Source: Apodospora peruviana (lineage: Eukaryota; Ascomycota; Sordariomycetes; Sordariales; Lasiosphaeriaceae). Taken from it: a stretch of DNA of 64,000 nt. A program made the position numbers and the translations under genes. How positions within the stretch are numbered: position 1 is the first letter of the stretch; each line of letters opens with the position of its first letter. This document shows positions 1-10,425 of this stretch, one piece after another. The notes beneath the pieces were generated by a model. That model was not told where the DNA came from and did no database searches. It saw only the letters and a list, made by a program, of their open reading frames with translations. Location of the stretch: NCBI GenBank assembly GCA_033439685.1, contig JAUEDM010000003.1, forward strand, positions 712,001 to 776,000, written 5' to 3'.

Positions 1-530
1 GCCTTGCTCTTGTGGCCCTCGTGCAGGCCGATGTGCTCGACGCGGACGAGGTACTCGCCGGGCGGGGTCTTGGGCGGGATGGTGAACTCGAGGCGGTCCT
101 TGTTGTACGAGCACCAGTTGCCGTCGCTGGCTGCGTTGCCCTTGCACAGGCCCGTCTCCCAGACCTTGAACCAGTCGCCGGACCCGTCATACGTGGACAC
201 GTCGTTGTTGGGCGCCTTGGACATGTAGATCATGCCCGGGCCCGGGTGCTCGATGAGCTCGTTGTTGAACACCTTGAAGCCGATCTTGTCGCCGGCGTTG
301 ACCTCGTACGTCTTGACGCCGCCGCCGGGTTTGGCGCCGACGTTGCAGCGGAGGTCGTTCTTCTCGACGATGTCGGGGAAGGCCGGGTTGTACGAGTTGC
401 TGTTCTTGCGGACGTACGTGTACTCGCCGCCGATCTTCTTGCCGTTGACGAAGAGGATGTTGAAGATGTAGTGGGCCTCGACCGAAGAGGCTGCGGCGAG
501 AGCGCCCACGAGGAGGGAGAGGGACTTCAT
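1..530 (-). CDS. AA9 lytic polysaccharide monooxygenase, C-terminus cut by window edge
   Basis: Secreted copper enzyme that cleaves cellulose or related glucans oxidatively. The frame is open from the ATG at 530 to the window edge with no intron. Residues 1-19 form a signal peptide (MKSLSLLVGALAAASSVEA), and predicted cleavage leaves His20 as the new N-terminus, in HYIFNILFVNGKK. An N-terminal His is the first arm of the histidine brace in AA9. The second copper histidine is His95 in the typical IEHPGPGMIYM context. Two cysteines (CNVGA and LCKGN) fit the family disulfides. The conserved Gln and axial Tyr lie beyond the edge, so catalytic completeness and any CBM1 cannot be judged. The family call is strong; substrate preference is unknown. 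Confidence 0.93.
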   Translation of the reverse strand, partial: MKSLSLLVGALAAASSVEAHYIFNILFVNGKKIGGEYTYVRKNSNSYNPAFPDIVEKNDLRCNVGAKPGGGVKTYEVNAGDKIGFKVFNNELIEHPGPGMIYMSKAPNNDVSTYDGSGDWFKVWETGLCKGNAASDGNWCSYNKDRLEFTIPPKTPPGEYLVRVEHIGLHEGHKSK

Positions 531-667
531 GATGGGCAGCAACTTGGGCGAATCAACAACTGAGTTTGTGCCTTCAGGGTTAGGTTGTTAAGAGGTTGGT
601 TCTCTTCCCTGGTTTCGCCGATAAGAAAGAGACGTGAAATCCTCCGAGACAGCAGATCCCATCCCGA

Positions 668-674
668 TTAAATA
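668..674 (-). promoter_or_regulatory. TATA-like box of the AA9 gene
   Basis: On the minus strand this reads TATTTAA, about 140 bases upstream of the AA9 start codon, a plausible distance for a fungal TATA element. It is a short match in fairly AT-rich DNA, so confidence is modest. Confidence 0.35.
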
Positions 675-2114
675 GGTGGGTGAGTCTTGAGTCTTTGGTC
701 TCCCCCTTTTTCAGCCATCGATACGCAGTTAGTTGCCTTGGCGTTCAACATCGTGACTTGAACTTGGCCCATGTATATTGGCCTTATTACCCCCGAACGC
801 CCTCAATCCGTCGCCATGGTGCCAAGCCCGTCACGGGAGTGGCTTTGCATCTACCGAACGCGGGGTGCATCACCAACTAAGAGTCTCCCAGGGAATATCA
901 CAGCTTCCCTTGTGTACATGTAGCGAATGGGAACGGGTTTTTCATACATGAAGCCAAGCCCTCAATCCGACATGAATGCGTCTGGTGGTCGTCAGCAAGG
1001 ACCAGTTGGCTAACAACTGTTGTTGTTTTTTGGGAGCCGAACACCCATAAAGCTATAACAGGGTAAATTGGCGAATTGTCTTGGCTTCTTGGCCTTTTTA
1101 GGGCTTCAGCCTTTCGGCATCTTTAATCTTTTGTGAATTGCCCGATTGGGTCGGCCGTTCCGTTTTCTCCAGTTGTTTCACGGACTGTGTGCAGGCCGGC
1201 TTCAACTGCCGTGACGTCAATCGCTACGTTTGGTGGAATGCCACTGCCGGGCTGAAAAGGGACTGGCTTCATCTCTCATATTATCACTGAGTAGTAGATC
1301 TACTGGGGGAATTATCCACCAATCCGGTCACCGACTGTCGCCGCAAGGCTCTGACCTCGCTTGAGGAAGTGACACTGGGGATGGTAGAGATTGATTATTC
1401 TTTCTGCCTCGAGACGAATACGATAATGAAGCCTCTGGATCGTGTCAACGCCAAGTGTCGGCGGCAGTAAATGTCGGATCCGGATCATATGGAAATGTAA
1501 AAACAAGCTGCCGCGAACATGTCGTCGTTCATCTTGGAGTGCCAAGCTGATCATGTGCGGTGACCGTTCATATGCGGGAACCTTCCAAGCGATCATTGTC
1601 CAGGAATTGTGAAGACTATGGCGGGCCAAATACAGCAGAAGGTCTTACTTGCAAACCAACAAGTGGTGTATTCACACGGTGCCCCCAGAGTTTTGGGGGG
1701 GAAGGGGGTGCACCGATGCTGTCTCTATTCCAAACAATCACAGATCTCGAAGAGTATTCACAGATCTCGAAGAGTATCAAGGTCTCATCTCGTTTCTCAT
1801 CACTCGTCTCTCATCTTAAACGTTTCTTCTCTCTTGTTCTACTTCATAATTCCATTGCGGATTGTTGATTATAACAAAAGATCTGACAGTTATAGAATCA
1901 GCGTACTCCAATCTGCTGATGTCTGTTATGGCAATAATGTCCAAATGTGGTTAGCGGGAATATTTTGCGTCTCCAGGTTCCCTCGCCTCCGTTTTATGCA
2001 TGGGCATGCGGGTCTTCAGTGGCTGCATGTCGGCTTGAACTTCAGTCTTGAACAACCTCACTACCAGATAGTCACTTCTAGAACTAGGCCAGCCAACAGG
2101 CATCACGATTTTCA
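675..2114. other. Intergenic region between AA9 and HET genes
   Basis: About 1.4 kb with no convincing gene. Open frames here (for example 1312-1629 on the minus strand) have no recognisable motif and atypical composition. It contains the 20-bp tandem duplication at 1741-1780 and presumably the upstream regions of both divergent neighbours. Confidence 0.5.
1741..1780. repeat. 20-bp tandem duplication
   Basis: CAGATCTCGAAGAGTATTCA is followed directly by a second copy differing only near its last bases. It lies 335 bases upstream of the HET start codon and could be in its promoter or 5' leader. Confidence 0.8.
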
Positions 2115-4004
2115 ATGCGCCTCATCAACACCGAAACGCTACTACTGGAAGAATTTCCCGGCGACTTCAACAGTCGCTATGCGATCCTATCACACACATG
2201 GGAGGATGATGAGATTTCGTTCCAGGAAATGCTGGTCGCCACGCGCACCGACGGCCTTCCTGGTCTCGCAATTCGGAAGAAGGCCGGATTTCGCAAGATC
2301 AGCGAGTTCGCCAGAGTAGCTGCCGGCCATGGCTTCAAGTACGTTTGGGCCGACACGTGCTGCATTGACAAGACCAGCAGCGCCGAGCTCTCCGAGTCCA
2401 TCAATTCCATGTTCCGCTGGTATTCCAAAGCCGCTCGCTGCTACGTCTATCTCGCTGACGTGCCGCCCGGTTGCATGTCCGACGTGCGAGACGCTCTGGA
2501 CCATAACGTTGTTTACAACCCCGACCAGCGTGTTACCGGGTCTAGACCCTGGGCCCAACGCCAGCTCCGCAAGCTGGCCTGGCCGTCGCGCGGCGCCATC
2601 GACCACCCATTCTATCAGAGCCGCTGGTTTACAAGGGGCTGGACGCTTCAAGAACTCATCGCTCCTGTGGATCTCATTTTCTACTACTCCGACTGGACAC
2701 CCGGCATTACCAAAGCAAGCCGCACCTACGTCCTGTACCGCATAACCGGCATCCCCGAGAGCGTCCTGGAAGCCGGGGACTGCTCGGTCGTCAGCATCGC
2801 CGATAGGATGCGCTGGGCTTGTGCGAGAACGACCACCCGAGTCGAGGACATGGCTTACTGTCTCCTTGGCATATTTGATGTGACCATGCCGATGCTGTAC
2901 GGCGAATGCGAGAAAGCCTTCTTACGCCTGCAAGAGGAAATCTGCAAGAGCTCTGACGACCATTCGCTATTCGCGTGGCGGCAAAGGGACAGCGACAAAG
3001 ACTGGTCGGGAGCCAACTCCCATGCTCCAATCTACCGAGGTCTGTTTGCCAGATCGCCCGACGAGTTCGCCATCAACAGCGTTAGCCTGGCTCCTGTTGA
3101 GCCTGGCACCGAGTTCATCCCGCCCTTTGGTAGCACGAGCATAGGCTTCAACGCGCAGTTCCCCCTCATCCCGCTCAGCGACGCTTCCAAGCTGAGCGGC
3201 ATTGTTCCGCTGCTCGATCCCACCGCCCAAGACTCAAAAAACGAGTTCCTCGCCGTCCTCAACGCCAAGGCCCTGGCGTCCTGGCACAAACCCGGCATGC
3301 GGGACCTCCCTGGGCATCGGGTCGCGATCCTCCTGAAGGCGCTGTCCCCCGGGGCAAGCACCCGGCAGTATGTGCGCGTCAAACCGTCCACCGTCTACAC
3401 CCTTACGGGCAGGAACGACCAGCTGCCGAGTCCCGTCAGTCTGTACGTCAGACATATGATACGCATCCCGGAGAACCACGTGTCAAAAAGGTGGGGCGGA
3501 TTTGTGATCGACGCCAACAACCGGCTGAACTTCTCGGCCCCTTTGAAGGTCTGGTCACCTTATCACCCTGGCAGCGACCTAAACCCGCCAAGTAACTCAA
3601 CTGTCATCCGCTCCCCGGGGCCGGAAAGGTTTGCGGACACGGAGGGCGTCGAGTTGGTGATTGCTTCGACCGACGAGCAGTTGCCATTTGTTGCCTTTTT
3701 GGGGCGGAGCAAGGACGCCGGCTCGCCAATGTTCTGGCTGCTCAAAGAGATGGTGCCAGACCCGAAGGCCTTTAATTTCAGTCGGCTCAAGGCTCAAAAA
3801 GGGATCAAAGTGGGAGATGATCCACCCCAACGGCATTTCAAGTTTGAGGAAAAGCCGGTTTCCATGTGGTTCACCATTTCATGGCTGCCCAAGTTGCTCG
3901 ACGACATGCTCGTCTGCTCGTTTTCCATTCGGTCTGTTTGGCTGTCACCGGAGAACCAGCACATGGCAAGCAATGGGGGGATTTTAAGAAGAGAAACGAC
4001 TTGA
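2115..4004 (+). CDS. HET-domain (heterokaryon incompatibility) protein
   Basis: A single uninterrupted exon of 629 codons. The HET domain fills the N-terminal part: YAILSHTWEDDE near residue 22, YVWADTCCIDK near 76-86, SRWFTRGWTLQELIAP near 169-184, and a block around 235-265 ending in CLLGIFDVTMPMLYGE. These are the hallmark blocks of the HET family, which triggers cell death after fusion of incompatible hyphae in genes such as Podospora het-e and het-d. No NACHT or WD40 region follows. The C-terminal 300 residues look like the beta-rich tail common in stand-alone HET proteins. The start was chosen because MRLINTETL is the usual HET opening. A decayed HET-NACHT-WD40 gene lies 13 kb away. The recognition partner is unknown. 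Confidence 0.93.
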   Translation: MRLINTETLLLEEFPGDFNSRYAILSHTWEDDEISFQEMLVATRTDGLPGLAIRKKAGFRKISEFARVAAGHGFKYVWADTCCIDKTSSAELSESINSMFRWYSKAARCYVYLADVPPGCMSDVRDALDHNVVYNPDQRVTGSRPWAQRQLRKLAWPSRGAIDHPFYQSRWFTRGWTLQELIAPVDLIFYYSDWTPGITKASRTYVLYRITGIPESVLEAGDCSVVSIADRMRWACARTTTRVEDMAYCLLGIFDVTMPMLYGECEKAFLRLQEEICKSSDDHSLFAWRQRDSDKDWSGANSHAPIYRGLFARSPDEFAINSVSLAPVEPGTEFIPPFGSTSIGFNAQFPLIPLSDASKLSGIVPLLDPTAQDSKNEFLAVLNAKALASWHKPGMRDLPGHRVAILLKALSPGASTRQYVRVKPSTVYTLTGRNDQLPSPVSLYVRHMIRIPENHVSKRWGGFVIDANNRLNFSAPLKVWSPYHPGSDLNPPSNSTVIRSPGPERFADTEGVELVIASTDEQLPFVAFLGRSKDAGSPMFWLLKEMVPDPKAFNFSRLKAQKGIKVGDDPPQRHFKFEEKPVSMWFTISWLPKLLDDMLVCSFSIRSVWLSPENQHMASNGGILRRETT

Positions 4005-4152
4005 TTTACTTTCAATATTTTGCTTCCACAAATTCCAGGCTCCGAGGCTCAATTCCCATCATCACATCCCTTCTAATGATAGAAACCTGCCCAGTCCATC
4101 CACTCTCCTCGTCCATCAAACTGACTTCATCCTGGTTTCCCTTGACAAATGC

Positions 4153-4881
4153 TCAGCATCCATACACCGACCAGTCCACGATCTCAGCCGGATTATCATA
4201 GCACCCCGCCAGCTGGATCTCGTCCCCCTCAATATCCCATCCCAGGTCATAACCGTTCCACACCGGCAGCAGGCTGATCGCCACGCAGTCGGTGGGCAGA
4301 GTCTCCTCGTCTCCCTCAACAAACACAACCAGCCACTGCGGGTGCGCGTAGGCTTCAAACTTCATGTCGCACACCGCAAAGAAGCCCAACTTTGGCGTCA
4401 GAAGCCTAACGCACCCGACCTCCGAGTCACTGGGCTCGAGGCCCTCGGTGCCGCTGCCGGCGTTGACGCCAACGGAAAGGATGTGCGGGTTGAGAGTGTT
4501 GGGCAAGGCCTGGTCGTCCAAGGACAAGCTGTATGGTGTTGTATTGTTGCCAAAGGACGTGCTGAGCTGTAGGGTCGGGCGGAGTGTGGTGGAGAAGATG
4601 GCTGCCAGCGAGGAGTTGCTGATCAGGGTCGGGGCGTTTGTGGTGGCGCCGCTGAGGGCGAGAGATACCCACATGCCGTGGACGGGGTGAGAGGAGAAGT
4701 CGGCGGCCGGACCGTGGGTGACGTTCACCCAGAGGTTGTAGGCCCATGCTTGGACGTACCACGGGTTTCCGGTGCTGCCTTGGCGTGGAGTCGTCACCGG
4801 CTTGCCTGGGCGAGACGTGGTCGTGGCGCATGTGAGTGACGCTGCTGCGAGGGCAGCTGTGAAGAGGATGAGGAAGGCCAT
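4153..4881 (-). CDS. Secreted protein of unknown function (242 aa)
   Basis: Intact single-exon frame with a hydrophobic N-terminus (AFLILFTAALAAASLTCA) typical of a signal peptide. The mature part carries several N-glycosylation sequons (NVTHG, NSSL, NNTT) and at least five cysteines, mostly in the C-terminal half (VGCVR, AVCDM, TDCVA, AGCYD, terminal YGC), suggesting a disulfide-stabilised extracellular protein. I do not recognise a family. It ends about 150 bases from the convergent HET gene. Confidence 0.75.
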   Translation of the reverse strand: MAFLILFTAALAAASLTCATTTSRPGKPVTTPRQGSTGNPWYVQAWAYNLWVNVTHGPAADFSSHPVHGMWVSLALSGATTNAPTLISNSSLAAIFSTTLRPTLQLSTSFGNNTTPYSLSLDDQALPNTLNPHILSVGVNAGSGTEGLEPSDSEVGCVRLLTPKLGFFAVCDMKFEAYAHPQWLVVFVEGDEETLPTDCVAISLLPVWNGYDLGWDIEGDEIQLAGCYDNPAEIVDWSVYGC

Positions 4882-5580
4882 TGTGATGATTGCTGATCAG
4901 TGAGATGGTTTGGAGGCTCTGCAAAGTGTGTTTGTGGACGATGTCGATGGACTGGACCGGTGTTGAAAAAAACTGCGTACCTGGTAGGAATTGAAGGGTG
5001 AAGTTGTGGCTTTATTGGAATTCAGGGCAGTGGATTGTTGGAAAAGTGGCGGCCTTCTCTTCCCTTTACGGGATGACTTTGTCGTCTGATGATGACTCGA
5101 TGCAGTGCTCAAATGGCAAGAGCAAGCCGGCAGACGGAGTTAGGAGGGGGTTCTTGTCTGATGTTTGATGTCTTCAAGACCCACACATCACACCGCTATC
5201 GGCAATATTTTTGTTGATGACGCGTGTGTAACGGACATTTGATCCAAAGCCCTTGCCCGGACACCTAGGGAAGGAGTCTCCAAACCTGCGGTTGGCCACT
5301 TCATCCATCGTGATGGAGTCTTCACCTCGGCCAGACCTCAAGCGGTAATTAACGGTTCTGGTCCCAATGTTATTTCACTTGAGAGCCCAGATCTGGTCCA
5401 ATTTGTTAACTAAGTGACTATCTACGGCACGCAATAACTACGAGTGTTATCACAGTCTACACCCAAATAATCAAGTACAATCTTCCATCTGACCCTAAAC
5501 TCCCAAAAGTCAAGCACTAATTTTCCCATTATTTCCACCTCAGACGAGGAGGAGAAATCATCATATCCTCAGTGTTATCG
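4882..5580. other. Intergenic region, no gene seen
   Basis: Upstream region of the secreted-protein gene and 3' flank of the vWA-E2 pseudogene. Open frames are short and featureless. No repeat or RNA gene was recognised. Confidence 0.5.
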
Positions 5581-8500
5581 CTAATGAAATGTAGGAGTAC
5601 TACTTCGCGACGGCGAGGAATTTGACCTACCAAGTGTGTGAGACTTCCCCGATAAGGTGGAAGAAGACACTGACGCTAGATAGTCGTCGTGCAGGCTACT
5701 TGTCGAGATAACTAGGGCGCGATGCTCATCCCGACTTGTTTTGGCGAAATGGGTGATGTTGGCGCGCACCTGGGGCATGCATTCGTCGGGGTCGGTGTAG
5801 AAGCGCAGTGCGGCGATGGGGTCAATCGTATCTCGGGACTCGAGAGTCATCAGGAGGCCGTAAATGTGCGTTCAGAATTTGATAGATGCGCAGAGTTCTA
5901 TTCCACTCGCGATCGAAGATGGGGTGGCAGATACGGCCTTGCTTTGAGATGTTGGGATGCAGTATCGGCGTGACGAAGCGAATTGTGAGCGGCACCCTGG
6001 GGAAGTCCACGCCAACGTCCACATCCAGGACAAACACGCCACCCTCGTTCGGCGAACCGTCCGGTGCTTGGAGCACAACCTTCCAGTAGCCCATGTCGCG
6101 CTCGCTCACGAACACGTCGATATCCTCGTGCTCGTTGCCGGCCATGGCCTTGATCTCGGCGAGCAGAAATCGAGAACTCGTCCTCCATATCGTCCTCTTT
6201 TGGCTGAAAAGACTCCCACCGCCTGACATTCCGCTTTTGGATGTCGGGCGGGTACGAATATCGATTAGCGTCTCAAGCAGGAACAGCTGGAAAACCCCCG
6301 CTGGGTCGTCGGGTTGAAGGCATAGCTCCCTGTCGGCCGAGCGATCCTGAACAGGTCTTCGGTCCTGTCGGTTCCGATTACGATAGCGTCGAATACTATA
6401 TCCTCTACGTAGAGCCGATCACACAGTCCCTCCGCCTCTTTCTCGGATTCATTATCGATTCCCGTCTGTGAGGAGGACGATTCGACACTTGGTGTTTGGG
6501 GACTTGGTCTTCTGCTCAACGAGCATGTCGCATGCGTCGTCAAGGGCGTCAAAAATGGCGGTCCTGTGCCGAGCGGTGATGTTGTTTAGTTTCTGTGTGG
6601 ACTGGGTTTGCAATGCAGTGAGAAGTTGGACGACTTTCGACGTGCTCGAGAATGTGACGAGGCCAGTGTGTGTTGAGAGATTGTAAGCGCAGAGTCTTGT
6701 GGAAAAACTGTTGAAGAAATCCTTGACATCGTGTAGTCGGCTTGGTTTCATTCCGGAGTCGCTCTCAGAGCCACTGATAAGCTGGGGCGGGTTCCAAGTC
6801 TCATCCATCTCACTGTCCATGCTCATGCTCATGTCGACGCAAATTACGATGGGCTCGTCGGGTGGACCGTGGCTGTCGACCTCCGTCCACTCGGTCCAGG
6901 CATCGACCTCCCACTTTTGTTCTTTCTTCCTGGCCTCGATGACGGGCTGCAGGCTGGTGGATATTTGCTGGCCAAGATTATTGTAGACCGTCTTACCTGC
7001 GACGCAGTTCCATATGTAGAAACGTCTCTCACCAAATCCCTGATCTTCCTGGCCATACAGAGACACGAACCCCTTGCCGTCCATGGTTATGACGGGCAAA
7101 TCTGCGCTGAGACAGGCACCACCAACCTTTAATGGGTTGACCATGCGAAATGCGCGAGATGCGTTGGTGTCGATCAGGAGCTGATCAAATTCGCTCCTAC
7201 CGCGTAGCTTCACTGGCTTACTTGCCATGAATTTCGCCCACGACGGAGAGCGCATCGTGTAGTGTTGTCCATAGGGGTTAGCATTCGGATGAAGATTCGC
7301 AGCAAGCACCAGACACCGAACGCTACTCGTGACTGCACATGGAGTCTGAAGACTCATTGTGAAGTCTCGATCGCCGGGATTGGTGATTGCAATATTCTCA
7401 TCAAACTTACCCGCGGAATCTGCGCTCCCCCCCCCCCCCCGGGACTTGAATCCCGTGAACATGACGCGGAATAGTGGCAACCTCTTGGCTGGGAGTTGCT
7501 ATGCACGGACTGTGGATCCAAAGAGATAACTTGTCGGGAACCTTCCAGCGATGATAGTGTATGCGAACGCGACCGTTCCGGGACCGTTAATATGAACAAA
7601 GTCTTAAAAGCCTCCATCAGAAGATGAAAATCCGGAAAATCCTGTGCAGATATGTACATCTCAAGGCCATCATCGCAAAATTGCGTTGCCTTGATGACGG
7701 CGAGGAGAACGGGCGGAAATCGCGTGATACGAAGCAGGGTATCAATCACCGAGTCAAATGTGATGTTTTTGCGCTCAATTTCTTCGATCAAAACCCGAAG
7801 ACTAGTGACAAACGTTGATATGGCTCTATCGGACATATTCAGACCCCAGGCCTGGCTGGGGTCGAAGTCACTGGTCTGCCCATGTACGAGCCAGGCTTTT
7901 CCCATAGCGGCATTAGGTGGTGGCCCCTGTATCTGGACAAAGATGTCCAGCGGCTCCCCTGGTCGAGATCCGAAGTCAAGATCTCGCATAGAATAGTCGC
8001 CGCTCTCACGAGACAAGGGGCCATACTTGGACCAGAGTCGAATGCGAGCTGGGTCGAAGATGAGAGATTGGCGGCCAAGGTTTTCGAAAAGGCGCTACTG
8101 AGCCGTAACTGCTGACTGGTAATATAACCCAGCTACAGTCATATCATGTCCGTCGTCAAACTTTTTGGACCGGGAGTTGGTCCAGTGGGTCTGGTTTGAC
8201 GAGGACATCTCCGATTGTTATCCAACGCACGAGTAGAGCATTCGCTCTATCCTCTGGAGTATCGGGGCTTGCAGGAAACGCATTCTGTATCACGAAATCA
8301 GTAAAAAGTCTCAATAACACGGAACAGACTGATAAAAAAGGACACGATACCGCTGTCTGCAGGATATGAAGTGTAAATGTATTGTGCTGAGTCAGTGGTA
8401 AAAAGTCGACAACACGGTCTTGCTCGTCAACAATTGACGGGCTAGGCCTTGTGGTCCGGAGCAAAGTATCGGCTACGGATGCATGAATGCCGCGCTTGGA

Positions 8501-8638
8501 GGCTCGGCGGAGAGCTTCGAACTGGAGATCCTGGGCGCGGGCTGTTGACAGCATTGGCACCGCGATGATCTCCCCATTGTCGAACCGAACGGAAACTGGA
8601 ATGCGCTCGGGCCTGATGCTGGCCATTGAGGATGCCAT
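5581..8638 (-). pseudogene. Ubiquitin-like region + vWA + E2 (UBC) fusion gene, frameshifted
   Basis: Three introns can be placed with agreeing phases: 8350-8285 (66 nt, with a TACTGAT branch site), 8161-8095 (67 nt, weak donor GTTTGA) and 7410-7346 (65 nt, perfect GTAAGT). The N-terminus (IPVSVRFDNGEIIAV through TFTLHIL) has a beta-grasp, ubiquitin-like pattern; this is inferred. A von Willebrand A domain follows with a complete-looking MIDAS start (CVDMSMSMD) and LLTDG. It ends with a UBC fold: HPN, then GRICHPIF with the catalytic-type cysteine at 5927-5929. From the vWA domain onward the frame is lost: a one-base slip at about 6461-6463, more near 6300, 6243 and 6170, and one at about 5860, where TLESRDTIDP resumes. 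No GT-AG intron explains these, so the gene is probably dead. The alternative is local sequence error. Confidence 0.72.
7427..7440. repeat. C14 homopolymer in coding sequence of the vWA-E2 gene
   Basis: Fourteen cytosines on the plus strand encode a glycine run on the minus strand, just upstream of the 65-nt intron. With the tract as given, exon 3 joins exon 4 in phase. A gain or loss of one base would break the frame. Confidence 0.9.
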
Positions 8639-9722
8639 GTGCGACCTTATTGTCAAAATCACTTTGTGTCGGAGGCGGAAACGGGCAGTACCAGCGATCA
8701 ACTTTATATCCATGAATTGCGGACTAGCTACCTACCCTACCCTTTCATCTTCCAGTTTCTGTGGCATGTTTACGTGTTTGTCAAGCGGTCACAACCTCAT
8801 TCACCGTTCTTCAATGACCGCGCATTGTGGCTGCATGTTTAACAAGGTCTTGGAGGATCCTGGCGAATTGGCCATAATGAACATAACGTTATTCTCTCTA
8901 TTCATTCATCAAATATCAAGACAGTCGGATTTACATGCCGTGAAATGTTGTCTATTTGCTCTCTTGGCGCTACCAGTGATATCGATGCTGGTTTTATCTG
9001 AACATGGAGCCATTGTTCGAGGGCAAAGGCTCTATGTCGCAAACTTGGCCTCAATACATGTCCATAGTAAGGCATGGTCATTATTCTCTTGTTTGGCCCC
9101 TACTCTTCTCCCTTTGGATATCCAACCTGCTTCTGGTTATTACCTTGGCGTGTCAATCACTGCTCGTATCATCTGCAAGGATCTCTTTTACCCTCCCATT
9201 GATGGTGACTATCATGTTGGGTACATCTATGCTCTATGGGGGCTTGAAATTGAGCTGTCGTCTGTTTATTTGCCAGACATTTTCTCAACCATCCCACATT
9301 CAATACCAGACGGTAGCAGGGAGCGGTTGAGACTCTTGGCCCTGGAAATTAATCGCCCCCAAACACACGCTGACACAAACATCTTGGCGCAGTGAGAACG
9401 TGGCGGGTAATGGTGACACAACAACGTTGGAGCAGCTAATTGGCGGCCATTTCAGGTGGCTGTAAATAAAACAGTGGATCAAGGTCGGATTGAGTGTCCG
9501 TAATCCGTATAGAGAAGGATTATCGCTTGTGTTACGGTCCCCTCTCGGTCTTTGATAGGACTAGTTCCGGGCGTGCTAGGCTTCCTTCGAAGGGCTCAGC
9601 CTCTCGGCGTACTCCACAACATGCAGGTATATAGGTAAGCTTGGAACCCCGAACCCAGTGCCGTCAGATGACTTGAAAGTTTACACCAAACATTCCCCAT
9701 TATTGACAACCACAGGCTCGAA
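8639..9722. other. Intergenic region, weak membrane-like ORF
   Basis: Upstream region of the vWA-E2 gene and of LITAF. A 108-codon plus frame at 9004-9330 starting MEPLFEGKG has hydrophobic stretches but no family signature and weak coding character. I do not call it a gene. Confidence 0.4.
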
Positions 9723-10425
9723 ATGGAGCCCGCGACGTCGACAGTGGCACCCGAGGCAAAGGCACCCACCACGAGTAGCCCAAATGGCGTACAACATAGC
9801 CAAGATGCGGCAGCCCCTGAAGAAATGGAGCTTACAGCCGTGACGTCGCCTGCGCCGCCTCCAGCATACGATGAACACACTACACCCGCGCCTGCGGTTA
9901 CTAGTACGAGTACTCCGCAACAACCACAGACAGAAGGGACCAGAGCCAGTCCTGGGCAATCCGCAGCCCAGCAGTCTAGGCCAGAGAACTACGTTGTCAG
10001 ACTCGAGGATCTGAAGGAGACTCCCGACTTCATCGACTGCCCGTATTGCCACTCTCGTCAGAAGACCAACGTCGTCAAGAATGATACCAGCCAGACGACG
10101 TCAGTACTATCCCAGTATAATACTATATCTGTCACAGACAAAACTGACAAAAGGCAAATCTTGCAGTCTGGCAGCACTGTTCTGCTGCCTATTTTGCGGT
10201 GTCATAACGGTGTGCATCCCCATCATGTGCCATTGGTTCGCAGACATAGATCACCACTGCTCAGGTTGCCACAAGCGTGTCGCGCATATGCCGCACGATG
10301 GGAAGATGGAAGCGGTGCTTCCCAGGCCGGAGGGCACCCCGATGTATGCGCCTAGTCAGTTTGCGCCCATGAGCGCGCAGCCGCAACAGACAAGCTCAAA
10401 GGTGGAAGGGCCTGTTAATGTCTGA
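9723..10425 (+). CDS. LITAF-like zinc-ribbon membrane protein
   Basis: Two exons, 9723-10099 and 10167-10425, join across a 67-nt intron (GTCAGT donor, CTGAC branch site, TTGCAG acceptor) in phase 2 to give 211 residues. The N-terminal half is Pro/Thr/Ala-rich and has a PPAY motif (about 47-50) of the kind bound by WW-domain ubiquitin ligases. The LITAF domain splits its zinc site as usual: CPYC at 106-109, a hydrophobic cysteine-rich hairpin (LFCCLFCGVITVCIPIMC), then HCSGCHKRVAH at 156-166. LITAF proteins are monotopic, attach to the cytosolic face of endosomal or plasma membranes and act in trafficking. The PPAY plus split CxxC layout makes the family call strong. Confidence 0.92.

Noticed and set aside
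1312..1629. 105-codon minus-strand ORF in the AA9-HET gap
   Set aside because: No recognisable motif and no splice partners found; I could not support it as a gene.
7346..7480. Frameshift at the G14 run in the vWA-E2 gene
   Set aside because: The apparent frame change is explained by a proper 65-nt GT-AG intron directly downstream (GTAAGT donor, phase 0), so the homopolymer is in frame.
8487..9395. 302-codon plus-strand ORF overlapping the vWA-E2 start
   Set aside because: No family signature, no usable start context and cysteine/leucine-rich random composition; it overlaps an exon on the other strand.
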